Shown in pieces: positions 52,981 through 60,612 of a DNA stretch of 64,000 nucleotides (within the stretch, counting starts at the first letter, position 1; the number at the start of each line of letters is the position of its first letter). The notes under the pieces are model-generated. The model ran no database searches. It worked only from the letters and a program-made list of their open reading frames with translations, and was not told the DNA's origin. Source of the stretch: Virgibacillus_F sp049310925 (GTDB taxonomy: Bacteria; Bacillota; Bacilli; Bacillales; Amphibacillaceae); NCBI RefSeq assembly GCF_049310925.1, contig NZ_JBMERP010000007.1, positions 1-64,000 on the forward strand. The letters are read 5' to 3'. A program made the translations under genes and the position numbers.

Positions 52981-53952
52981 TTAAACTTCATGACATGCTA
53001 CAAAATGGCCATCTTCAATTTCACGCCATTCAGGAACTACTGTCTTACAATGCTCCTGTGCTATTGGACAACGGGTATGGAACGGACAACCTGTTGGGTA
53101 GTTGGATGGATTGGGTAACTCGCCTTTAAGCATAACTCGCTCTTTTTTTCTACCTGGAATTGGGCGAGGAATTGCAGATAAAAGCGCTCTTGTATATGGA
53201 TGAAGTGGGTTTTCATATAATTGTTTTGACGATCCTAGTTCTGCAGTTGCTCCTAGATACATAACCAGGACTCTATCACAAACATGTCTAACCACTCCCA
53301 AATCATGTGAAATGAACAAGTAAGTAAGTTGATGTGACTCTTGGATTTTTTTTAAAAGTTTGATGATCTGTGCTTGAACAGAAACATCTAAAGCTGAAAC
53401 TGCTTCATCACAAACAATTAAAGAAGGGTTTAAAGCTATCGCTCTGGCAATACCAATTCTTTGCCTTTGTCCACCACTAAATTCATGGGGATATCTTTCA
53501 TAATGTTCTTCTTGCAAACCTACTTCAACTAGTAACTCTCTCACCCGTTTTAGTCTCTCAATTTTTGGTAACGTTGTATGAATAATAAAAGCTTCTTCCA
53601 AGGCATCACCAACTTTTTGTCGTGGATTTAGTGAAGCATAAGGATCTTGGAAAATCATTTGCATTTCTTTTTTAAATTTTTTAAGTTTACCTTCAGCTAA
53701 ACCTCCGATTTCTTCTCCGCGAAATTTAATAGAACCGTCGGTAAGCTCTTCCAATCCCAAAATAGTTCTTCCGAAAGTCGACTTTCCACAACCAGATTCA
53801 CCCACAACACCTAAAGTTTCACCTTCATAAACATCAATGCTAACGTTCTTTACAGCTTGCACGTTACCAGTAGTTCGTTTTAAAATTCCACTTTTTATCG
53901 GAAAATACTTTTTTACATTTTTCACTTCAAGAAGGGGTTGCTGTTTTGTCAT
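52981..53952 (-). CDS. Peptide ABC transporter ATP-binding protein (DppF/OppF type)
   Basis: 323 residues. Walker A GESGCGKST, Q-loop FQDPYASLNPRQ, signature FSGGQRQRIGIARAI, Walker B LIVCDEAVSALDVS, switch His in FISHDLGVVRH, and the C-terminal oligopeptide extension with GCPFHTRCPIAQEHC. Its four cysteines in that tail are typical of DppF/OppF and can bind an Fe-S cluster in related proteins. The start overlaps the DppD-type gene by 26 bases. Confidence 0.92.
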   Translation of the reverse strand: MTKQQPLLEVKNVKKYFPIKSGILKRTTGNVQAVKNVSIDVYEGETLGVVGESGCGKSTFGRTILGLEELTDGSIKFRGEEIGGLAEGKLKKFKKEMQMIFQDPYASLNPRQKVGDALEEAFIIHTTLPKIERLKRVRELLVEVGLQEEHYERYPHEFSGGQRQRIGIARAIALNPSLIVCDEAVSALDVSVQAQIIKLLKKIQESHQLTYLFISHDLGVVRHVCDRVLVMYLGATAELGSSKQLYENPLHPYTRALLSAIPRPIPGRKKERVMLKGELPNPSNYPTGCPFHTRCPIAQEHCKTVVPEWREIEDGHFVACHEV

Positions 53953-54922
53953 GGGTGTTCACCTCCTGTAACCAACATTTTGATTGATGACCTTCTGAGA
54001 CAAGAAAAGAAGGTGGCTTTTCTATGACACATTTCTCTGTCGCAAATGGACAACGTGTATGAAATCTACATCCTTCAATTTTTTCACTTAAATTTGGTAG
54101 CATTCCAGGAATGGATTCAAGTTTATGTGTTTCATCGTCAACATTAGGTACGGAAGCAAGTAAACCTTTCGTGTAAGGGTGTTGCGGATCATTAAATATT
54201 TTTTTAACATCCCCTATTTCAACCACTTCACCTGCATACATTACCATTACTCTATCTGCTATTTCAGCTACTACTCCCATATCATGGGTTACAAAAATAA
54301 CACCCATATCCATTTCTTTTTTTAGGTCATCAAGTAAATCTAGTATCTGCGCCTGAATCGTTACATCAAGTGCTGTTGTTGGCTCATCTGCAATTAATAA
54401 AGACGGTTTACAAGCTAAAGCCATTGCAATCATTACGCGTTGACGCATACCACCACTTAATTCATGTGGGAATTGCTTTAACTTTTTAACTGGATCAGGT
54501 ATTCCTACTTGTTCCAAAAGGTCTACTGCTTTTATATTCGCTTCTTTTTTATTCATATTTCTATGAATCATTAAAGGTTCCCTCAATTGGTAACCTATGG
54601 AAAACAAAGGGTTTAGTGCTGTCATCGGTTCTTGGAAAATCATTGACATTTTGTTTCCACGCAATTGTCTCAATTCTTCTTCTTTCTTTTTGGTCAGTTC
54701 CTCATTATTAAATAGAATGGATCCTTCTGCAATTGTTCCATTTGAAGGGAGAAGTCCCATTAGAGAAAGAGAAGTGATACTTTTTCCACAGCCTGATTCT
54801 CCTACTATACAAAGAGTTTCGCCTTTATTTACTGAAAAAGATATCCCACGAACAGCTGAAAGATTGCCTTCAGCTGTTCGAAATTGGGTTACCAGATTAT
54901 CCACTTGAAGTAACTGTTCCAT
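53927..54922 (-). CDS. Peptide ABC transporter ATP-binding protein (DppD/OppD type)
   Basis: 331 residues. Walker A GESGCGKSI (with I in place of T/S after GKS), Q-loop FQEPMTALNPLF, signature LSGGMRQRVMIAMAL, Walker B LLIADEPTTALDVT, switch His in FVTHDMGVV and the tail CRFHTRCPFATEKC. It pairs with the DppF-type ATPase downstream. GGGAGTAGGG precedes the ATG. The binding-protein stop is eight bases upstream. Confidence 0.92.
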   Translation of the reverse strand: MEQLLQVDNLVTQFRTAEGNLSAVRGISFSVNKGETLCIVGESGCGKSITSLSLMGLLPSNGTIAEGSILFNNEELTKKKEEELRQLRGNKMSMIFQEPMTALNPLFSIGYQLREPLMIHRNMNKKEANIKAVDLLEQVGIPDPVKKLKQFPHELSGGMRQRVMIAMALACKPSLLIADEPTTALDVTIQAQILDLLDDLKKEMDMGVIFVTHDMGVVAEIADRVMVMYAGEVVEIGDVKKIFNDPQHPYTKGLLASVPNVDDETHKLESIPGMLPNLSEKIEGCRFHTRCPFATEKCVIEKPPSFLVSEGHQSKCWLQEVNTHDKTATPS

Positions 54923-54929
54923 TTTTACC

Positions 54930-56492
54930 CTACTCCCTACTTACATTATAGAGTGACCATGTTCCTGTTGGATCTAAATCTAAGCCTTTCACACTCTTGT
55001 CATATGCAGCAGATACGACACCATGATTCATAGGAACCCATACTGCATCTTTAATAGCTAGCATATTTGCTTCATGAAGTTTTTGTAACCGAGCTTCCTG
55101 ATCAACTAGTGTACGAGATTGATCTACCAATTTATCAAACTCTGGATTGTTATAATTCATACGGTTTGACGAACCAATATTATCTGAATGTAAGTTTGGA
55201 TATAATAATTCACTACCATCAGCAGTACTATTTGTCCATCCTAAGAAGGTCATTTCAAAATTACCTTGTGCGGTTGTATCTAAGAAAGTCCCCCATTCCA
55301 TTGATTCAATTGATACATCTAGTCCTACTTCGTTAAGTTGAGATTGTACAATCTCAGCCATCTTCATATAACTACCCGAATTTGATGCTAATAGAGTAAT
55401 CTTTTGTCCTTTGTATCCATTATCTTTAAGAATCTCTTTTGCTTTTTCTGGATCATACTCGTACCCTGCATCTTTTGCTTCTTCTTTATAACCAAAAACT
55501 TTTGGACCAATAATGCTGTCATTTTGAACACCTAAACCGTTTAATTGTTTTACATATGCCTCTGTATTTACTGCATGTGCAATTGCTTTACGGAAATCTT
55601 GATCGCTAAACGGTTCCTTATTCATATTAAATCCTAGGTAGTAAACAGGTGTTCCTTCTTTTGTTTGAACTTCTACAGTTTCGATACTTTTAATTCTAGC
55701 TAAGTGTTCAGCTGGAATCCCATCTATAAACTGTACTTCACCCGTTTCTAACATAGAAACTGCAGTAGAATACTCTGGAACAACTTTCATTGTTACTTTC
55801 TCGAGTGCAGGTTCACCTTGCCAATAGTTTTCATTTTTCTTTAATGTAACGTGGTCACCTTGAACTCTTTCTACAAATTCGAAAGGTCCCGTCCCAACTG
55901 GATCACTCATGATGTCTCCATCTTTATCAGCAGTCGGACTAACAATTGATGCATTTTTATGTGATAATGCAGCTAATAATGGTCCATAAGGATATTTAGT
56001 TTTTATAACAACCGTATACTCATCTTTAACTTCTACTGATTCAATTGGTTCTAATAACGAAGCACGAGGTGCAGCTCTTTTTGGATCCATGAACTGATCA
56101 AATGTATACTTTACCGCTTCTGCATTGAAATCAGTTCCATCCTGGAATTTAATACCTTCTTTAAGCTTGATAACCCATGTATTTTTATCTGGATTCTCAT
56201 AGGATTTAGCCAAAAGTGGTTCAATTTCCATAGTCTCTCCATTACGTGTAAATAGTGTTTCGTAAATTTGCCCAATCATAGCAGTCGAAACAGAATCATT
56301 TGTATCAATTGGTGACAAACCAACAATATCTGATGTTGCAGCATAGGTAATCTCTTGCTTAACATTTTCCCCTTTAGCACTACCATCAGTGCTACTATCA
56401 CTACTAGGCGAGTCTCCGCTACACCCTGCAACAGCTAACAATAACAAAACCAACATTGAACTAAATAGTACTTTCATTTTACTTATTTTCAT
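54930..56492 (-). CDS. Peptide ABC transporter substrate-binding lipoprotein
   Basis: 520 residues of the SBP_bac_5 family. Lipobox LLLLAVAGCSG, then a Ser/Asp-rich linker. Landmarks: EITYAATSDIVGLSPIDTND, WVIKLKEGIKFQDGTDFNAEAV, DPVGTGPFEFVERVQGDHVTL and DQDFRKAIAHAVNTEAYV. Ligands in the family include dipeptides, nickel and glutathione; the adjacent cytoplasmic gamma-glutamyltransferase suggests glutathione or gamma-glutamyl peptides (inference). GGAGGAAAG precedes the ATG. Confidence 0.88.
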   Translation of the reverse strand: MKISKMKVLFSSMLVLLLLAVAGCSGDSPSSDSSTDGSAKGENVKQEITYAATSDIVGLSPIDTNDSVSTAMIGQIYETLFTRNGETMEIEPLLAKSYENPDKNTWVIKLKEGIKFQDGTDFNAEAVKYTFDQFMDPKRAAPRASLLEPIESVEVKDEYTVVIKTKYPYGPLLAALSHKNASIVSPTADKDGDIMSDPVGTGPFEFVERVQGDHVTLKKNENYWQGEPALEKVTMKVVPEYSTAVSMLETGEVQFIDGIPAEHLARIKSIETVEVQTKEGTPVYYLGFNMNKEPFSDQDFRKAIAHAVNTEAYVKQLNGLGVQNDSIIGPKVFGYKEEAKDAGYEYDPEKAKEILKDNGYKGQKITLLASNSGSYMKMAEIVQSQLNEVGLDVSIESMEWGTFLDTTAQGNFEMTFLGWTNSTADGSELLYPNLHSDNIGSSNRMNYNNPEFDKLVDQSRTLVDQEARLQKLHEANMLAIKDAVWVPMNHGVVSAAYDKSVKGLDLDPTGTWSLYNVSRE

Positions 56493-56508
56493 TTTCTTTC
56501 CTCCTGTG

Positions 56509-57402
56509 TTAATTATTTAAATCCATGTTAGGATCTAATGCGTCACGCAATCCATCACCAACAACATTAAAAGCAAATACAACTAGCATTATCGCAACTC
56601 CCGGAACAATGGTCATATGTGGAGCAGTCCACATAAAGGCCTGTCCAGCAGCTATCATGGCTCCCCACTCAGCTGTAGGTGGTTGAGCACCTAACCCCAA
56701 AAAGCTTAATGCTGAGGTAGAAAGAATGGATGTTGCCATTCTCATTGTCGCGAATACAATAATTGGTGCCATGCAATTAGGTAATATATGTTTAATTATA
56801 ATCCTACTATTACTTGCTCCAAGTGACTTCATCGCTAGTACATATTCTTGCTTCTTTACAGAAAGTACACTTCCTCGGACAATCCTGGCACAACCAGGTA
56901 TTGACCAGATGCTAATTGCGATTATTACATTTACAATGCTCGTACCTAGCATCGCTATAATTAGCATAGCAAGTAGAATACCAGGAAAGGCGAATAATAA
57001 ATCCACTATTCGCATAATAATTCCGTCTAATTTCTTATAATAACCAGAAAGAAGACCTAACGTAACCCCACCAGCTAATCCAATAACAACCGATATAAGC
57101 CCTACAAGAAGTGATAATCTTGCTCCATAAACCAATCTGGACCACATATCTCGTCCATAGTTATCAGTCCCTAGCCAGTGCCCCTCAGAACCTATACCCA
57201 ACTCAGATTTCGCTAAATTTTGGTCTACAGGGTCATAGCCTACTAACAGTGGTGCAAAAATTGCCATCAATATCTGTATGGCTATGATAGATAAGCCAAA
57301 CACTGCTAACTTATTTTTTACTAACCGTCGCATAATTCGAACAAACGGTTTTTCTTTTTTCTTTTGCTTTATTGCTTGGTCAACTACTGCCTCAGAAGAC
57401 AT
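56509..57402 (-). CDS. Peptide ABC transporter permease (DppC type)
   Basis: 297 residues from ATG at 57402, chosen for AAGAAGGT seven bases upstream and because it clears the dppB stop; a longer frame overlaps that gene. It has an N-terminal OppC_N segment (RLVKNKLAVFGLSIIAIQ), the external GTDNYGRDMWSRLVYGARLSL motif typical of DppC/GsiD, six spans, and the EAA loop LSVKKQEYVLAMKSLGASNS. It works with the DppB-type permease. Confidence 0.9.
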   Translation of the reverse strand: MSSEAVVDQAIKQKKKEKPFVRIMRRLVKNKLAVFGLSIIAIQILMAIFAPLLVGYDPVDQNLAKSELGIGSEGHWLGTDNYGRDMWSRLVYGARLSLLVGLISVVIGLAGGVTLGLLSGYYKKLDGIIMRIVDLLFAFPGILLAMLIIAMLGTSIVNVIIAISIWSIPGCARIVRGSVLSVKKQEYVLAMKSLGASNSRIIIKHILPNCMAPIIVFATMRMATSILSTSALSFLGLGAQPPTAEWGAMIAAGQAFMWTAPHMTIVPGVAIMLVVFAFNVVGDGLRDALDPNMDLNN

Positions 57403-57418
57403 ACTATTTACCTTCTTT

Positions 57419-58360
57419 CTAATCGTAACTAATCCTTGGATCAATGATTGCATAAACAATGTCAACTATTAAATTTACAAAGACAAACAATCCTGCTACT
57501 AAGAGAACAGTTCCTTGTACCATTGGAAAATCTCTCGCTGCAATTGCATCGATCAATAGACGTCCAACACCATTAATTGCAAATACCTGTTCCACAATTA
57601 TGGTTCCACCTAATAATCCACCAAAGTTCATCCCAATCACTGTGATAACTGGTATCATGGCGTTTCGTAGTGCATGAATCCAAATGACATTTCTATGTTT
57701 TACTCCTTTTGCCTTTGCAGTTCTTATATAATCAGCGTTAACTACCTCCAGCATGGTAGATCGGCTCATTCTAGCAATCATTGCAGCCGAAGCAGTACCT
57801 AGTGTTATTGCGGGCAAGATAAGATGCTTAAAGCCCTCTATTGTGTAGAAAGGTTCACTAAGTCCTCCTACGGGAAGCCATCTGAGCTCTACACTAAAAA
57901 ATAAAATTAGCATCGTACCCAACCAGAAGTTTGGTATAGAGATTCCACCAAGCGCAAATGTAGTACTAGATACATCAAACCAGGAGTTCTGTTTAATAGC
58001 AGAAATAATTCCGGCAGTAACACCAATAATTACCGCAACGATCATACTAGCGATTGCAAGATTTAATGTATTAGGAAATCTTGTAATAATTGCTTCTGTT
58101 ACTGATTGGTTTGTCTGGAAAGAATAGCCAAGATTCCCTTGGAATACACCCATCATGTAATCAAAATATTGAACTAAAACTGGTCTATTCAGTCCCAAAT
58201 CTGCTCGAATAGCTTCTAAATCTGACTGACTTGCTGTTGGTCCTCCAATGATGGTGGCTGGGTCGCCTGGGGCAATATGCATGCTCATAAATACAAGAAA
58301 TGAGATACCCAGTAATAATAATACCAACTGGAACAACCTTCTAACTATTAATCCAATCAC
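57419..58360 (-). CDS. Peptide ABC transporter permease (DppB type)
   Basis: 313 residues beginning IGLIVRRLFQLVLLLLGISF, the standard DppB N-terminal span, followed by FMSMHIAPGDPATII, six spans and the EAA loop NADYIRTAKAKGVKHRNVIWIHALRNA. The start is GTG at 58360 with AGGAGG six bases upstream. It is the first gene of the five-gene importer operon, with a promoter at 58421-58449. Confidence 0.91.
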   Translation of the reverse strand: MIGLIVRRLFQLVLLLLGISFLVFMSMHIAPGDPATIIGGPTASQSDLEAIRADLGLNRPVLVQYFDYMMGVFQGNLGYSFQTNQSVTEAIITRFPNTLNLAIASMIVAVIIGVTAGIISAIKQNSWFDVSSTTFALGGISIPNFWLGTMLILFFSVELRWLPVGGLSEPFYTIEGFKHLILPAITLGTASAAMIARMSRSTMLEVVNADYIRTAKAKGVKHRNVIWIHALRNAMIPVITVIGMNFGGLLGGTIIVEQVFAINGVGRLLIDAIAARDFPMVQGTVLLVAGLFVFVNLIVDIVYAIIDPRISYD

Positions 58361-58420
58361 TTTATCCCTCCTTCAATTCACTATATTAAAAGTTTTCAAA
58401 CTGTTTGTTAAATTACTAAT

Positions 58421-58449
58421 ATGTTACATAATTTAAAATTGAAAGTCAA
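58421..58449 (-). promoter_or_regulatory. Promoter of the peptide importer operon
   Basis: Minus-strand TTGACT (58444-58449), exactly 17 bases, TAACAT (58421-58426). The divergent Lrp-type gene could regulate it. Confidence 0.6.
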
Positions 58450-58482
58450 TAGATTTTTCTACAAAAGTAAGATAAAAGTGTT

Positions 58483-58528
58483 AAACCACTTACATAAATG
58501 TGGAATTTTTATGTAAGTGGTTTCTTTT
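58483..58528 (+). terminator. Orphan terminator-like hairpin in a divergent intergenic region
   Basis: Perfect 16-bp arms (58483-58498 and 58508-58523) with a nine-base loop, then CTTTTTG on the plus strand. It lies upstream of the Lrp-type promoter, with no gene ending before it. Confidence 0.65.
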
Positions 58529-58561
58529 TGTCTAACTATTACTAATAGTTTATAAATTATT

Positions 58562-58591
58562 TTGTCAGTATTCTTATTTTTGTGATAGTAT
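58562..58591 (+). promoter_or_regulatory. Promoter of the Lrp/AsnC-type gene
   Basis: TTGTCA (58562-58567), 18-base spacer, TAGTAT (58586-58591), about 40 bases before the ATG. Confidence 0.6.
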
Positions 58592-58633
58592 AAAAGTAAT
58601 CAAAATTATGTAATTTTTTAGGGGAAATTAGCT

Positions 58634-59083
58634 ATGAAATATGATGAAGTTGATAGAAAGATAATTGAAGAACTAGTTAAAGACGGAAGGTTATCCTATG
58701 TTGAATTAGGGGAAAAAGTGGGTTTTTCACGTGTGGCCGTTAAGGATAGAATTGAAAATTTAAAGGAAACTGGAGTAATTGAAAACTTTACAGTGGTTGT
58801 AAACTCTGAGAAATTCGGTAAAAATGTGTCAGCATTTTTCGAAGTAGATGTAGAACCAAAACAACTACAGGAAGTGGCCCAAAACCTTGCTGACAATCCA
58901 AGTGTCGCAAGTGTCTATCAAATGACTGGCCCAAGTACATTACATATGCATGTTCTTGTAGAAGACTTCAAAATGTTAGAAGTGTTCATTAACAACGAAC
59001 TATATGCTGTGGAAGGAATAACTAGAGTAGAAAGCTCTATATTATTGAAAAGATTTAAAAGTCGAACAGGTTATAAGTTATAG
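58634..59083 (+). CDS. Lrp/AsnC-family transcriptional regulator (YwrC-like)
   Basis: 149 residues. N-terminal helix-turn-helix (YDEVDRKIIEELVKDGRLSY, VELGEKVGFSRVAVKDRIENL) and a C-terminal RAM/AsnC ligand domain (NFTVVVNSEKFGKNVSAFFEVDVE...VYQMTGPSTLHMHVLVED). GGGGAAATT precedes the ATG. It is divergent from the peptide importer and, with the transferase and chromate genes, parallels the B. subtilis ywrABCD group where ywrC encodes such a regulator. It probably senses an amino acid and controls the adjacent importer. Confidence 0.9.
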   Translation: MKYDEVDRKIIEELVKDGRLSYVELGEKVGFSRVAVKDRIENLKETGVIENFTVVVNSEKFGKNVSAFFEVDVEPKQLQEVAQNLADNPSVASVYQMTGPSTLHMHVLVEDFKMLEVFINNELYAVEGITRVESSILLKRFKSRTGYKL

Positions 59084-59232
59084 TGAATTCACCCTGTGCA
59101 TCGACCTCACTAGTCAAATTCCACTTGGTCGCTAGAAGAAATACCTGTTTGACTTAAACAAAGTTGGGTAAAAAGCGAGCCAGCAAATTAGATGAAAATC
59201 AAATTTGCTGGCTTTTATAGTTAACTATTACT

Positions 59233-59565
59233 TTAATGAACTGGATTGGTATTAATTAATAGGATTTTGCCGTGATCTAATTTCTCTTCCAACTCATTCG
59301 CTTCATCTTGAGGGAATCCGAGCTCTTTAAATTTAACACGCAGCTCGTCTCCTTTTTTACGAAACATATTTCCCACCGATTCAGTGATTCCTTCTTCTTT
59401 CATACCAACTTTGTTAGCATCTACCTTATCTGCAACTCGATCAGTCCGGTCGGAGTCATGAGAGACCACATATAAATCGCGTGTAGAAACACCTCGTTCA
59501 GACAGCATATTTACCTCGTCCATTAATTGCGTATCATCCTGAAATTCTTTCACTATTGGTTTCAC
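59233..59565 (-). CDS. YflT-family general stress protein
   Basis: 110 residues. The family core is IVKEFQDDTQLMDEVNMLSERGVSTRDLYVVSHDSDRT, followed by a charged helix and DHGKILLINTN. These are small cytoplasmic proteins of the SigB stress regulon with no known activity (general stress protein 17M-like). The start is GTG at 59565 with AAGGAGGAG upstream. A SigB-like promoter lies 70 bases upstream, in agreement with the family. Confidence 0.87.
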   Translation of the reverse strand: MKPIVKEFQDDTQLMDEVNMLSERGVSTRDLYVVSHDSDRTDRVADKVDANKVGMKEEGITESVGNMFRKKGDELRVKFKELGFPQDEANELEEKLDHGKILLINTNPVH

Positions 59566-59633
59566 TATAATCTCCTCCTTAAGAATAATTTTATTAAGAT
59601 GAAGAGTTTGAACACTTGCATCTTAGTAGTAAT

Positions 59634-59659
59634 TTTCCCATTCGAGTCGATTAATAAAC
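59634..59659 (-). promoter_or_regulatory. SigB-like promoter before the YflT-family gene
   Basis: Minus-strand GTTTAT (59654-59659), 14-base spacer, GGGAAA (59634-59639), close to the GTTTAA-N12-15-GGGTAT consensus. Confidence 0.55.
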
Positions 59660-59715
59660 CATCTCATTCAGTTAGATAACTCGGCTTATCGCCAAGCCTT
59701 AATGGCGAAAGCCCT

Positions 59716-59768
59716 AGTTCCACTTATGGAGTAAGAAAGGATTTATACTTTCTTACCTGCCAAAAGAA
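59716..59768. repeat. Copy B of the ~50-nt hairpin repeat
   Basis: GTTCCACTTATGGAGTAAGA, A/T loop, CTTTCTTACCTGCCAAAAG, with arms 59731-59739 and 59748-59756. It matches copy A at 49920-49972 in order and length, with paired changes on both arms. Confidence 0.6.
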
Positions 59769-59776
59769 ACACATTT

Positions 59777-60454
59777 CTATTCATTCAGTCCCCAGGCAAT
59801 CTCATCTAGCCCAGCCTGTTTTAGCAGTTGGTTGGTTTTGGAAAAAGGCTTGCTTCCAAAGAAACCCCGATGTGCAGATAATGGACTTGGGTGTGGGGCA
59901 TGAATCAAATAATGTTTATCGGTATCAATAAGATTTTGTTTCTTTTGTGCGGCGCGTCCCCACAAAATATAAATAACTGGTGTACTTTTTTCATTCAAAG
60001 ACGAAATCACTTTGTCCGTGAAATTTTCCCACCCCATTCCTCGGTGTGAGTTGGCTTCTCCCGCTCGGACGGTTAACACAGTATTCAACAGTAACACACC
60101 CTGCTTCGCCCAATTGGCCAAATATCCGTCCTTAGGCATGTCACTTCCAATATCAGCTTGCATTTCTTTAAAAATATTTCTTAAGGACGGCGGAATAGTA
60201 ACATCAGGTTTCACTGAAAAGCTCAAACCATGCGCCTGATCCGGTCCATGATAAGGATCCTGACCAAGAATAACAACCTTCACCTGATGAAAAGCTGTGT
60301 AATGAAGTGCATTAAAAATATCATCCATCTGAGGATACACAGTACGGGTACTATATTCCTCTTTCAAGAATTCAAGCAATTCCATGTAATACGGTTTTGT
60401 GAATTCCTCGTTCAATAACTTTTTCCAATCATTATCCAGAATTTTGATTGACAT
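59777..60454 (-). CDS. ung: Uracil-DNA glycosylase (family 1)
   Basis: 225 residues from ATG at 60454, six bases after AAAGGGAG; an in-frame start ten codons upstream overlaps that site. It removes uracil from DNA in base-excision repair. The water-activating motif VVILGQDPYHG (Asp at about 66), LLNTVLTVRAGEANSHRGMGW, VIYILWGRAAQKK and HPSPLSAHRGFFGSKPFS are all intact. Single gene. Confidence 0.96.
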   Translation of the reverse strand: MSIKILDNDWKKLLNEEFTKPYYMELLEFLKEEYSTRTVYPQMDDIFNALHYTAFHQVKVVILGQDPYHGPDQAHGLSFSVKPDVTIPPSLRNIFKEMQADIGSDMPKDGYLANWAKQGVLLLNTVLTVRAGEANSHRGMGWENFTDKVISSLNEKSTPVIYILWGRAAQKKQNLIDTDKHYLIHAPHPSPLSAHRGFFGSKPFSKTNQLLKQAGLDEIAWGLNE

Positions 60455-60612
60455 TCCGCACTCCCTTTCGTAAAAACCGATCACAAAATAGGAGTAAACA
60501 AAAGTTTGCTCCTATTCAGAAGTATTCATCACTGATTAGAATTTTTTCTTATCAATTTCTATTTTAGTCTAATACTTTATGCTATTTTATACCATAATCT
60601 ATTAAACATACT

